From Lingula anatina (taxonomy: Eukaryota > Brachiopoda > Lingulata > Lingulida > Lingulidae): a stretch of DNA of 34,458 nt. Where the stretch lies: positions 1 through 34,458 of the forward strand of contig NW_019775531.1 of the NCBI RefSeq assembly GCF_001039355.2. The letters run 5' to 3'. Below are positions 10,330 through 22,258 of this stretch, one piece after another. Positions within the stretch are counted from its first letter, which is position 1. Each line of letters opens with the position of its first letter. Below the pieces are notes generated by a model. The model was not told the origin of the DNA. It saw nothing but the letters and a program-made list of their open reading frames with translations, and did no database searches. The translations under genes and the position numbers were made by a program.

Positions 10330-12992
10330 GTTGCTCAGAGGACGTACAGTTCGCTTACAGCTTTATAGGTAAAATCATGCACAGATCGTTCAAAAGACGC
10401 ACAAGGAACGCAGGTGCCTTTGCACTGAGACACAATTTAATTGCTTTGGCGACCGTTGAGCGTCCTGGCCACATTTTTGATTGCAGAAGGGACAGAGAAA
10501 GGACGCCGTCCTTTGGAAAAGGGCCTTAAGCATTTACATCTTTTCGATTATGTCATAATTTCGATTTTGGTGTAAAATGCAAAATCAGCTTAAATTTCTC
10601 CATTACCTGAGTACCCATGAACACCGTTTTATTGGCAATTAGATGACGCTATTGTGCACTACAAAACCCCGCCAGTTATTTTTCTTTCAAGCCTTAGTTC
10701 AGATTTTTTTTGTAAAAAATACAGCCATCAGTAAATGATGCATTGTCATCAGGTTCTCATAACTCATGACAAAAATATTTTAACCAAAATGACGGCACTT
10801 GATAGGCCTTTTGCAGCTAGATGACTAGAGGTTTCTCCTTTTGCTTACTTAAGAGCTCGCTGACCAGCGCTTTTTTGTTATTTTTATTTTAAAAAGCAGG
10901 AACAGTGTATATGTAAAAATAGTCAACACGTTCCCTTCTACAAATTTTCTACTTCATCAACTACATGTAAGTCATTTTTGAGGGGAATACAGCAGTCCAA
11001 TCTACATCAAAACATGGTAAATATAACGAAAATATCCTTCTATATAAGATAAAGATGTTTAAAATAACAATGGTGTTGCATTATAATAAGCACACATTCA
11101 TGAATGCAACCGGAGGATAATATAAATAAAATAATGTTTGGCATATTTCGGTATAGGTACTAGTTATTAATCTGACCGGTACCTTTTACGGTGGTTATGT
11201 ACTTGGTATCAGCTGAGTTAAGTCTGTTGTAAATGGATGAGAACCAAATGATACCTCCAGCTCCGAGGCTTATATTCGAAATCTGTGACGGACGTTTCCG
11301 ACTATTACTATTTAAAACCCGAAAGTCAGGTTCCCAAAGTTGCTAATGGGTTTAAGTGATAGTCTCTAGGAAAAGGTTGTTTTAAAGCTGTTTCCACGTT
11401 TCTACGTGAGTCAACTTGATCTTTCTTATATTAAACGTTGCTGTATTCTTTTAAAGTTTAAAAAATTGGTTAAAAGAACTTGCATCAGGTCTTTTAAAGA
11501 TAGAGTTTATATTCGCCTTACAGCATTGATCGTGTTCCCATCTTTGCTACAAACCTGTGAAAGCAGTTATGCTTTAGTAGTATCACATAGTATTGCACGA
11601 GTAGTTTTTGTTTTCCCTTGTTTAAATATGTACAGTGTAAACAGATCTCACCTTACACGCTGTTGTTGTGTAACGTGATGAAAATTGGCTTCAGCGAGCA
11701 CCTGCTTGATATTTCTTTAGATTAAAAGCTGCATGAAACGCCCCTTTGAAAAGACATTCAAAATATTAATTAAATTGAAACCTTTTTAGTTCATAATACT
11801 TTAAGTTTATTTCTCCACAGTACTTTTAATAATAGAGATTTTATTCTTTATTCCCTACTAACATTATTGACCGTGTTCCCAAGCCTCCAATCTTTGCTAC
11901 AGAGTACCTCTGTACAAACGTGTTAAAGCAGCTACACACGTATACTAGTGGCCTTATGCTTAATTGATATCACATTAAATTACAAAGAAGATTTTACACC
12001 TGATATAAAAATACAGACAGTCAAAAGAGAAAAAAAGAACCATGGGTTGCATTATGCTTTGTCCAAATTCAGTACCAAAGCCATGTTGTCACGTAACATG
12101 TTGATTTAATTATTGGTATGGACTCCTTTGTCTATACAAACAGAAGGTTTAAAGCAATGTTCATGACACCTTGACTATGTACAGTATAACCCAGCAGACA
12201 AACACATTGATTCACCGTTGAATTAACGTTAATTTTGTTGGATCAACGTAGAATCAACGTAGAATCAATGTCGTTTGCCTGCTCGGAACTAGCCCTCTTT
12301 TTACTCGAATAATTTGTTTTTACATGCTCCTACTTGATCTTTTTTATATCTAATCTGCATGAAACGACCCTTTATCAACTATTAAAGATATTTCTGTACC
12401 CTTCTCAAGTAAATCTCGTTTGGATCATAATACTGAAAGTTGGATGGTCTCACAACTTACAAGTTGGCTTTTCCAAAGTCAACTTTAACCGTATTGATAG
12501 GGGTTTATAAATTTGACTTGAACTTCTTTGATGACTTTTATACAAGCTATCTGGCCATGGGACTGTGGTTCCAATTTGTATTTTGGTGCATGGTATTTAC
12601 CTGTGCAGGTGTTGCTAGCCTCACCATTTTCTCTCTTATCTATATATACATTTTGTAATTATTGTATGTGATTACCTGTGATTACCTGAAGGTTGACATA
12701 TATCTAAACGTGTAACACTGCTAAAGATGTGAAGCATTTTCGTTCGTGAGAAGCTTTAGAAGCTAAACGTACGATGTATACACATTTCTAAAAGTGTTTA
12801 GCAGCTAATTGTAGTTTTATGTCTGTTAAAAAGCTAAACATAGCTCAAATGCGGGGAACACTTATAAAGGCAAATATTAAAAAAATAATTCTAGTTATAA
12901 TGTTCAATATCTTAAAACGTGAAAAGTAACAATTGCCAACCATTGCTTTATAAAACTGTGTATTGTATTTGGACATAGCTATCAAGTAAGTC
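10330..12992 (+). repeat. Repeat block C2
   Basis: Nearly identical to C1. Inside it, a stretch at about 11150-11270 ('taggtactagttattaat..gtggttatgtacttggtatc..cctccagctccgaggct') is a diverged version of the B/D junction (14440-14540), so the blocks themselves grew from older duplications. Three diverged subrepeats share an 'acttgat-tttctt..gcatgaaacg-ccctt' core. A ~105 bp element present at about 12188-12290 is missing from C1. Confidence 0.85.
12188..12290. mobile_element. Short foldback (MITE-like) insertion unique to C2
   Basis: The ends are imperfect inverted repeats: 'cccagcagacaaac' on the left and 'gtttgcctgctcgg' on the right. The interior has short tandem units around 'gtagaatcaac' and 'gaattaacgttaa'. 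C1 has the same flanks near 5970-5985 without the insertion, so this copy arrived after the C duplication. Confidence 0.7.
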
Positions 12993-13217
12993 AGTGGAAA
13001 TCACAGTGAAATGTCGGTTTGGGGGGTTTACATGTCATAAATGTTAATAAATGGTATAAAATGTGAATATTTTCACTATTTTGTATTTTCCAGACCATTA
13101 ATCATGTTAGACATGGTATCTGGAATAAAAACCACTGTTTATAACAATCTACACCTGTGAGGTGATCACTTGTGACGAAAAGCACATGGAATTGGGGGTG
13201 GGACAACCTTTTTGACC
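12993..13217 (+). mobile_element. Solo right end of the Tc1-like element (at B3)
   Basis: Matches 2620-2842 and 6675-6895, and joins C2 to B3. It ends 'cctttttgaccaatg', matching the left terminus of the palindromic element better than the other two copies do. Confidence 0.8.
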
Positions 13218-14461
13218 AATGTTGTACCCGGTATACAGTTCACCTCCCTCTTTCTTCCAGTGACAAAATATAGCGTTTGGGCATGATTTAAGATTTTATC
13301 AGAGCAAATTCTTGCGGTGCTATCCTCACAATGGCTATTCACATTGGTGTTAAAAATATGCTATCTACTGCATCAATCACAGCCCCAATTTCCCCGGGGC
13401 ATTTGGGTGGCCAAATAATTTTCAACCCGCCCTAAAAAAATAATCAGAATTATTATTTTTAACAGATGCAAAAAATATTTTTATTGCAAAACAGCTAAAA
13501 GAAGAAATGTAATTCAATACAGAATGATGACTTTGACTTAGAATTGCTAAAAATTACAGTAGACTTGGTTTAAACTTTTACATTTCTAATGGCGAATGTC
13601 TCTTCACTTCATTTGAGCAGTATACATTAGTAACAATGACGTAACAAAAGTTATAAAACGTAGCCAGGGGGTTCGGGGGGTTCCAATGAACCCCCCTTTT
13701 TGCAGGGAAAAGGTCCCCTCTGGGTGAAATTAAATTAACGTACATGAAACTTTTATGGTAAAAGGTCCACTTTTTCAGAAAAAGAACCCCCCTTTTGAAA
13801 TTTCTGGCTACAGGCCTGAAATATCTTGGTAGGAATTTGTGTTTTCACTTCTTTATAGTAATATCTCTACAACTGAATAAAAAGTAGAACTCGTCTCTCA
13901 TATTAAGTTTGCTACGTAAGTGACATAATGTTTGGTCTTGGGTATATTTTGTCATCTAACAGTTAAAGTTTTGTGTTCAGGTAATGAAGTATATGTGAGC
14001 TAGTGAGTAAGGCTAAATGTCGTTGAGAAGAATGTTGTAAAAGAAAGAACAGTGTTATTAATAAAGTCACTTGTTTATAAATAACAACTGGACTTGGATT
14101 ATTTGTTATGTCTTTGGTTTATAAGAAACTCGAGACAAAGCATTGGCATAACGTCAACCACAGTTGCCATGGAATTAGCGCCTGCGCATTACACGTTTTA
14201 AGCGTTGAACCAAACATTTCTTTGCTCAAAACAGAAAGTAGCTGTAACTTTTTGTTTCTTAGCTGAACGCCCTCTGATTGCTTGCTTGATTGATCAGAAA
14301 TCTTAACAGGTATGTGCATATTATACATTAAGAAAGTTATAGTAGGTTTTATGTAATATATGTATGTTGTTTACATTATAAGGAGAGTACGGGTACATGT
14401 ATGAAGATCTTTAGAAACTACTTTGGTAAATTCCGGTGCAAGAACTATGTATTTTGGTGAC
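13218..14461 (+). repeat. Repeat block B3
   Basis: Third near-identical B copy. It has the short insertion 'cccgg' near 13228 and a collapsed C/A tract near 13430. It carries the foldback element at 13660-13812 and continues into D2. Confidence 0.88.
13660..13812. mobile_element. Foldback (MITE-like) element in B3
   Basis: Same element and same site as at 3299 and 7342. Confidence 0.65.
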
Positions 14462-15592
14462 TCTTAACAGTTGTTGTGTGCTTGGTAGAATAAGGTTTGC
14501 TGCAAATAAATGATACCAAAATAATGCCTCCAGCCGCTAGGCTAACCCAGAAGCGTTATTATATTCAATACATGAAATCCATTGCTCTTCAAAAACATTG
14601 TTGCATTTTAAATAGCGTTTAATAGCTTGTAAGAATAAAAGAAGTTTAGTGTTTTGTATTACACAGGGATACAAGCGAAGGATAAAATTTAGAAAAAAAA
14701 ATTCTACTACATGTCTTTTAAACCTTAGATCTTAGAGTTGGTAAACTAAAAAGAGAAAATGGATTAATACGGGGTCGGTAAACGATACTCTTACAGAATA
14801 TGGTGCATGACCCGATCATTCAGTCGACTGGGTTGAAACGCCCGTTTTGTTACAAAACGGTCTCCCGCTACGAATTGCAACATTGTTCAATAGCTTTTCA
14901 CACGCAGCGGGTTATATTCATTTTGTCGCAGATTGGTCATTAATGGGAGTGTGTCTGGCCCTTCTAAGGGATATTTGTAGTTTTCTAGAAGTGAAAGTAA
15001 GATTCCGTATGTCAGACAAAAAAGTAAGTGGTCCTGATTTAAAGGATTGTGACCCAAGGTTCAACTGACCTTGCTAGTATGCTATCCGAGCTTTTCCGTG
15101 TCAAGCCAGCAGGACTATTGGCACTGTCTGGAATTTTGAACCGAGGTTTCACTACCTGAAATGGCCTCTTACAGTTTGGTGATTAATAATAGTGTGAGTG
15201 GCCTTTCTATAGCATATATGTAGTGCACCGACAGTAATGTTCCGCATGTCAGACGAATAAAACATACCAAAGTATGCATCTTATAAACTTAGGGTAATAG
15301 CTACTAGTGGTCTCATACCAGCCTCCAGTTGGTATTTTTTCCTAACATTTTTGAAGCGATCCATTTTGGAGGTAATTATAGAACGAACATTTTGCTTTTT
15401 TTCAAGATGCAGATCTTGTCGCAGTTTGTGGAGAATGTGTCTTTTGAAAACGGATTTAAAAGTTCTGTGGTGTCAGTCAGCCTTTCTCGTCTGCAGCGCC
15501 TGTCCATCCGTCTTATAAGGACAAACAATGATCGTTATCAGTCCATCCACAACTTGCATTAGTAAAGTTTGAAAAATAATTATTTCTTAAGT
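14462..15592 (+). repeat. Repeat block D2
   Basis: Closely matches D1, including the 19 nt hairpin (14842-14860) and the internal duplication (14931 and 15174). A 73-codon frame at 14847-15068 is open here but closed in D1 by small indels. It ends in TTAA, which is followed by the TTAA-associated element rather than by block E. Confidence 0.85.
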
Positions 15593-15670
15593 GTGTGTCC
15601 ATGATAAGACCAGTCAGAGGGTGGCAAGGGGGGGGGTCAACAGATTTCAACCAAATTCATAATATAGTTG
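15593..15670 (+). mobile_element. Left end of the TTAA-associated transposon
   Basis: It starts 'gtgtgtgtccatgataagacc' right after TTAA and runs through a poly-G tract to 'gtcaacagatttcaacc'. The reverse complement of 10068-10140 shows the same order of motifs. The other limit of this copy is not visible; it may extend well into the following 3 kb. Confidence 0.55.
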
Positions 15671-16509
15671 CATACATAGGAGATATTCACATTGAAGGCA
15701 ACAATCCCAAAAGAAATCATTGGATATAATTATAATATAATATAATATTAAATGTTTTGGCCATTTTGGCTTGATTTTCAGCTTCGGTCAATAAAGCCAC
15801 TTCATAAGCAAATATGTCAAAACTGATGACTTTTTAAAATAAATTGATAATTTACCTATTTAAACCAGCCATTTGCCATTGAGAATATGTTACTTAATTT
15901 CAGTTTAACCCACAAACTAACGAGGCACGCCCATTTTTATAACCCCCCCCCAAACTCACTTTTCTACCAAGCAATGTTCAAGCATTCATATCTCTCTTTT
16001 TGCAGGGTTGACAGCCATAAAATTGTATAGGGATCCTGAGCACATATTGGTCTCATCAAACAAATTTTAAAAAGTGTGTTAAACGCAACAGAAGATATTG
16101 AAAAAGTGACTCAAACTTTAGCCATTTTAGCAGAAAACCAAACGACCGAAATCAAGATATCAGTACATTTTGAGATAATACCTTCCAATAATCAAATTTA
16201 ATCAAAGACTCACAGCCAGGAATTCAAACAATGCTTTGATAAGAGCAAATCTATCCAATTTTTATAAATACAAGATGGCTGCCATCAATTCTGTCCCAAA
16301 ATACAGTTACCGTAATTCCTCAAAATAATCAAGAGGCCCAATTTTGCAGGTTTTTTATTTTGAGATCTGTAATACAGGATTGCTCAGATAATATTCTTTT
16401 CAAACAGAGCCATACAACTTCTGAATAAATTTAAATTATTAGTGACAAGTTATTCAACCCCCCCCCCATTTAATGAGTTATAACTGAGCATATCCAATGT
16501 CATCAGCAT

Positions 16510-16533
16510 TGTATATATATATATATATATATA
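16510..16533. repeat. TA microsatellite
   Basis: About twelve TA/AT dinucleotide units in a row. Confidence 0.85.
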
Positions 16534-16809
16534 CCTTATTTTCATGGAGCAATAGAGAAAAATAAAAAAAAAAATTACAAAGGATTTTTCTAAAGGTAAA
16601 AGGGAATGACTGTCTCATTTTATCAGTTTTCTCAAGTGCAACACTAATTATTCCACTTGAAATGGTTTATATTGCATTTTTCATCCATTCTTTTTCCTTT
16701 CAAGTGATTCATAGGTTTTGTAAATACATGTGATATCTTGATATCTATATTCTTTTTCTATAAAGAAAATTAAAACAGAGTCAGCAACATACAATGGCAG
16801 GAGGAGTAC

Positions 16810-18540
16810 TTTATTTTCATATTATCAATTGGACAGTAAAAAAACAAAGCAGTTACTTTTCACAGGAGTGAAATCAAGTTATGATTCTCCAAGGTTCCAA
16901 TATCACGTTCATCTTTTCCATATATTGAACACAACAGTAATGGGTAGTGTTCCAGAAATTTTTATCATATAACTGATTGATCCCCAAGTTCTTCTTCTGG
17001 TTGAGAGATCTAAGGTCTCCTTAGACAGTAATGATAATTCAGCAATCTTAGAATAAGTGTGGCAACTTGAAGCAACATGCCACTATAGTTTAGTGTGACT
17101 GAACTGTCAATTGTCAATATTTGTCAATCCAATGGTGCCAATCCTCCTTTCCTACAAAACTGAGTGAGATTGCCAACCCTAAGATGCACATTTGTTATGG
17201 GGTATTGTCCCAAGGTGGCTCTAAGTCCAATAAAGGTTCGCCAGGTTATCCACTACTGCGTCTACCTGAAGATGGCAGGACAGGCTGTCAAAAGAAATGT
17301 ATTAAACAAATTTTAAACTTATGTTAATTGCTGTATAAAAACAATGACTAAATAATATACTGATCAAACATATTGCATAAGTAAAAACAATGATTGAAAA
17401 TGAAATCAAATATGCCTGATGTAGCTACCAGAATTTCATGATAGAAAGACAGAGTTGGTGCTCACATCTGAATCTGATGAATTTGCCTGTGCAATTTCAG
17501 GTGACTCTTCTATTATTATCTGTAAGATTGTCCAGGTCAAGGTTCACATCCAGGCCTAGGATGTAAAATCTGAAAAATAAACAAAACATCAATAAATGTT
17601 TTACAACAACAGAGGCTTACTGTGTTCAGAATAGAAACTACTGTAGCAGGATCAATCTATCTCAGCGGAGTATCACACTCAGGCTCAGTCACTGTAATCA
17701 GCTTAATTGTCTCGCACACCCCCTTGCAAAGCAACATGAACAACATAATGGATTGCAAAGTCTTCCTGATTTTACTAAAGTACTTTTAGTTGTACAAGTG
17801 TTCTGTATAATATGTAAGTCTTGAAAATTGAAGCACAGTGTGTTACAAAGTCACATAAAGCTAAGTGGTTAACTTCATTGTAAACACACATACCGTAAAT
17901 CTGCATTTGAAACTAAAATATAAAAAACTGGCACAAGTAACATCCCCTAAAATGCCAAAACTTGAAACTGAATGAGTGTTACATACCTTTGATTCTGGGT
18001 AAGAAATTTCTGATGAAGCTGTCTACAAGCTGTCTCTTAACTGTTTGTGTTATGATAACACATGTAACAAAGCCCTAATGCACAAATATACTTCATTAGT
18101 TAGATACACAGTTAATTCTTTTCAGCAGATATATTTACCATGAAATAGAAATCAAGTAAAATTCTATGAATTGAAATATACCAGAACATCTTTTAATTCT
18201 GCTTAATATTCTTTATATTACTTAAAAATGTTCAAACTTATTATTTAAACTGGTTTGAGTTTTTAGTGTATATGATTCTAGTATATTTATGCCACCACTG
18301 GTCAACACAAAGAAAAAGCGGCCATACCTAACAACAGGGTAGGTTATATTACTACATAGTCATAGAAGACAGTACCTGAAACAGTGACAGAACCGACTTT
18401 GTCTATATATATATAGACCTAAGCATCTCTAGTGCGTGTTCTTCATAAATTAAGAAAGCATTTATGTTTTAACACTGTAAAGACGATGTGCTTTGCTCCA
18501 CAGTTGCTCCGGTGATAATCCTAGTACCCGCCATGTTGAA
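16810..18540 (-). other. Possible minus-strand spliced transcript (weak)
   Basis: Reading the minus strand, an ATGGCGG start with a YY1-like CCGCCATgTTG context lies at about 18525-18540. Candidate exons bounded by acceptor and donor signals follow at 18375-18328 and at 18040-17987. The second encodes K-R-Q-L-V-D-S-F-I-R-N-F-L-P-R-I-K in one frame. A final segment after an acceptor begins at 17569 and is followed by AATAAA near 16812. The pieces do not form one long reading frame: 18375-18328 is closed in all frames. This could be a non-coding RNA, a microprotein gene or chance. Confidence 0.2.
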
Positions 18541-19094
18541 AATAGGTCACAGAGTTAGCATTGTTATTTTACATTTAGTTTCTACAACATAAAAAAATTT
18601 AAAAAATGTATTTTTGCTTCATAAGTTTGTCTGCAGGGCAAACATGATTATTTTAAGGGCTTTTCATAAACCTATACATGGTTTTGACTTATTAATTTAG
18701 TTGAAGAAAACGATTAGCATTTCAGTAGTACTGTCCATGAGTAGTATAAAAATATTCGTTTTTAGGCCCTTTTTAAAAGTGTTATAGTTCTAATTTTACA
18801 AGGTTTAACACAGATTTTATTTCACAAAATTTAGTTAATCAAAGATATGGCTTCTTGTTTAATTGAGTTAGGCCCTACCTAGTGTGACTTAGAACAGACT
18901 TCTTTAAACTTGACCTGTAAACTGATTATATAAGTATACATCCTAAAAACATTTAACCCGCACATCTATATAATTCAGGACACATATTGTTATATAACAA
19001 CCTTATAAACTTCTGGAAATTAGACTGAATGTAATGGAATTGATCATATTTATAGTTGCTATTTCAATGAAAAGTTGAGAAAACCGAAAATTCA

Positions 19095-20215
19095 TTTAAG
19101 GCATTAAATTACAAGTATGACAGTGCCTTGCAAACCAAAGTCTCCCTCTTACCACTATTTACACAACATGACGTTTGGACATGGCCAAAGTTCATGCAGT
19201 GCGAATCTCACGATGGCTTTTCACATGTGTGTTTGCAAGAATGCTACATATTCATCACAATCCAAAACTTCATCCGATCATTTGGGAGGCTAAACAATAA
19301 TACCCAATTTTTTAACCCCCAAAAATCATAATTGTTATTTTTAACATTAAAAATTATCTTTATTGCAATACAGCTAAAAAGGAAATGACATCCAATACAG
19401 AATGAAGACTTTGCATTGCAACTGCTAAATTTAAAAAGAAGTAGGCTCTGTTCAAATATTTGCATCTTTTATGGCGGGTATTCCTTAATTTTCTTTGGGC
19501 TGCATATATTTGTATCAGAAAAATTTGACAAAAGTCGTAAGAAGTAATTAAAAAGTAAAACATATGTTTATATCGCAGAGTGTATTCTAGCTAAATTTAC
19601 ACTGATAAAGTTTACTTGATTTAAAAGTAAAGTTTTCTTTCTGGATTTGCAAAGAGTTGGTTATAACATCCAGGTACTTCTTTATGGTTTTATCTATACA
19701 ATTAAATAAATACTTAAACTCGTCCCTCAAACTTTGTTCCCTACATAAGTGATATAATCTTTGTCCTCTCTGTATATTTTGTTACCTAACATTTCACTGG
19801 TAGTGAATAATGTAAAGTGTCGTTCAAAAGGTTTTTGAACAAGAAAAATCATTGTTATTAATAAAGTCACTTGTTTATTAATAACAACTGGAATTGAATT
19901 ATTTGTTATGTTGCAAGTTTATGAGAAACGGGAGACAAAGCATAGGCATAACGTGTCACCATAGTTGCCATGGGATTAGCGCCGTGGAGTTTAAAACGGT
20001 GAACCAAACATTCCTTTGCTTTTTTTACTAGCTGGACAACCTCTGATTGCTTGACCGATTGATCAGAAATCTTTATAGGTCTGTGCATATTATACATTTA
20101 GAAAATTACAGTATGTTTTAGGTAGTATGTGTATGTTGTTTACATTATCAGAACAGTATGTAGATCTTTTAAAACAATTCTGGTATAAATGCTTTTTAAT
20201 AAGCTGACCTTTTAC
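19095..20215 (+). repeat. Repeat block B4, diverged older copy
   Basis: It follows B1-B3 in order from 'acagtgcc' through 'tttttaacatt..tttattgcaatacagctaaaa', 'taataaagtcacttgttta' and 'gttgccatggga' to 'gcatattatacatt', with many substitutions and indels. It lacks the Tc1 end on its left and the 'gtagccaggggg' foldback element. It is therefore a useful outgroup for the array. Confidence 0.8.
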
Positions 20216-20470
20216 AGTGGTTGTATACTTGGTAGAATTAGGTTTGCTGTAAATGAATGATACCCAAAATAATACCTACATCACCAAGGGTAACACTAGA
20301 ATCTTCATTGTTTTCAATATCTTAAATCCATTGCTCTGCAACAGCGCTGTAGCGTTTTAAATAGGTTTTTGAAATTTGTAAGACTTAAAGAAATTTAATA
20401 TTGTCTTAAACAGGGGTACGTTTATAAAATTTAGAGAAACTCGTTAACTTCATCTATCTTTAAAATCTTA
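20216..20470 (+). repeat. Repeat block D3, partial
   Basis: Continues B4 in the same way that D1 and D2 continue B2 and B3 ('acagtggttgtatacttggtagaat..', 'aaatccattgctct', 'acaggggtac'). It stops near 20470, about 300 bp into the block. Confidence 0.7.
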
Positions 20471-20504
20471 TCTTGGCACAATGAGCTGCATTTATATACA
20501 TGTG

Positions 20505-20935
20505 TTACCATGCATTCTCCTTCTTCCTCTTGGTTGTCTGCCGAGAGGCTGGTTTAGCGTCTCCCACCTCATCCATCTCGATCTCCAGCCCGTCATTTCA
20601 CCTCACCAAAACTTTTTGTCCTGCCTTTTTCTTTTTTCTAACGCCAGTGGTGGAACATTTTCATTCTCTATCTTCCTTTGCCTTTTTTTTAAATTTTAAG
20701 CTAAAACTTGCCTTCAGTGATATCCCTAAGCAGTCCATGATGCCTCATAACGTGACCAATCCCCTTCTTCTCCCGATTATAGATAATCTCTATCAAAGAT
20801 GTCCTTTCGTTTATCCTAAGCAATACTTCCTCATTTGTCACTCTTTATGTCCAACTTATCCTTTCTGTTCTCCTCCAAAACCACATCTCTGCACTTTCCA
20901 ACCTCCTGATATCTTCATTCTTCAATTGAAATTAT
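20505..20935 (-). pseudogene. LINE reverse-transcriptase C-terminal fragment
   Basis: The minus-strand translation from 20935 gives E-D-I-R-R-L-E-S-A-E-M-W-F-W-R-R, then T-N-E-E-V-L, then G-H-V-M-R-H-H-G-L-L-R-D-I. This is the conserved end of the ORF2 protein of several non-LTR retrotransposons, after the reverse-transcriptase fingers and palm. There is one in-frame stop within it (after I-S-W-T) and another at 20701-20703. Further downstream (20505-20700) a basic, glycine-arginine-like tail is faintly visible. The long plus-strand frame at 20500-20952 is only the shadow of this fragment. Confidence 0.8.
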
Positions 20936-21026
20936 TTCAATTTCTTTACTGAAGAAATTCTTCATTCGCTCCTTTAATTTCTTCAGTGTAGAAAGAAGAC
21001 ACTAGGCATAATGAAAACATATAGTC

Positions 21027-21154
21027 ATGGGCGTCCGCAGAAATATTCCGGGGGGGGGGGGGGGGGAAGTCAAAAGNTGGGTACCCGCAATTAACGTGCC
21101 CGACAAAATTCCAGGGGGTCAAGTGACCCCATTGACCCCCCTGCGGACGCCCAT
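21027..21154. mobile_element. Foldback (MITE-like) element with poly-G tract
   Basis: The inverted ends are 'catgggcgtccgcag' (left) and 'ctgcggacgcccatg' (right). The interior starts with a run of about 18-20 G and ends with 'gaccccattgacccccc'-type sequence. An undetermined base (n) lies at 21077, next to the G run, so the assembly is uncertain here. Confidence 0.75.
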
Positions 21155-21511
21155 GCATATAGTTAGTCAGTAAAAAACGTGCATCTCGTTATACCCTTTT
21201 GGTGCACTCTAATTTTGTTAGTATTTATAACTTGCAATTATTATTCAAAGGGTCGTTATTTTTAAAACTTTCGTTACTAAATAACAAAATACCCCACGGT
21301 CACTGGCGGTGATCTCTGGTCTCATAACAACAACCCTGCCAAAATAACGCCAATAGTGTAGACGTCTTCAGACGTAGACGGTTAATATCTAAGAAACGCG
21401 GTTTTCCCCTATTCTGATTGAATGTTGCAATCAAGTTCTTTAATGTCACAAAACGTTTTCTACGAGGAAAACTTGTTAACATTCATTCTTCTCTTGTGGT
21501 TTTCTTCCCAG

Positions 21512-21572
21512 GTAATCTTGCCCATGTGACTGATTGGTTATGGCATTGCCTAATGCACTCAATAGTCATCAG
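21512..21572 (+). CDS. Penultimate exon of an unidentified gene
   Basis: It has an acceptor with a good pyrimidine tract (ttttcttcccag) on the left and a donor (AG/gtaaaa) on the right. Only one frame is open: two bases, then N-L-A-H-V-T-D-W-L-W-H-C-L-M-H-S-I-V-I, then AG. The two leftover bases join with the first base of the exon at 22259 to make an Arg codon and keep the frame. The upstream exon should end in phase 1, but I could not find it. No family was recognised. Confidence 0.5.
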
Positions 21573-22258
21573 GTAAAAACCCAACAATTCAATGGGTCGA
21601 AACTCCCTCTTACAGCATGTGATTCAAAAATGTATCCATGACACTTGTGGAGCCGCAAATAAAAATATAATTGGTTTTGGGATACTCCAATGTGCAAGCA
21701 AAGTACTAATCACGTCCCCAATGTACACGATAATCAATCTCCTAGGTGTTACGTAGTAGTAAAATTAAATATGAGATTATTAAGTTAATAAAGAAAAACG
21801 CTTGGTTTAAAGGAAAACAATGTTCCCAGTGGTTAATGAATCCGTTTTGACATTCAAAGTTAAAGTTTTGTATTTTTTTCCAATAATCTCCCAAGAGACT
21901 GTTATGGATGGTAGCCCTTTAAAGGTCCACGCTGTTTAATGTTAAGCACAAATTTCGGAATAATTGCGATAAACGCCATTTTGGTGGTAAATCGATTTCA
22001 TTATATTTCTATGTGTTTTATACAATTTGTTTATTTATTGTGGAATCTTTGAATCTCATATAAAGAGTTATATCCCTTTTAAGGTGTACATGTATTTGTG
22101 TGTGACAATCTCAAAATCGAAGTACATTTATATGAGTGGGTTATCCGAGAAAATCTTGAACAAAAAAAAATATTGGGGCATATCTTTCCAATTCCAATTC
22201 TTACCAATTCTTATCTTTGTTGTTTAATGATTCTATGTCTATGGAACCATTCCCACAG

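Larger units (their letters stand above)
15671..19090. other. Mostly unassigned AT-rich region
   Basis: No convincing protein gene was found. The stretch contains short poly-C runs (15945, 16460), a TA microsatellite (16510-16533) and several motifs typical of non-autonomous DNA transposons. It also contains a weak set of minus-strand splice signals, listed separately. The 68-codon frame at 17121-17327 has no recognisable similarity. Confidence 0.4.

Noticed and set aside
20500-20952. Plus-strand frame of 150 codons
   Set aside because: It is antisense to a clear LINE reverse-transcriptase tail on the minus strand.
21300-21482. Minus-strand 60-codon basic frame
   Set aside because: It has no recognisable similarity and lies in what is probably the intron before the exon at 21512.
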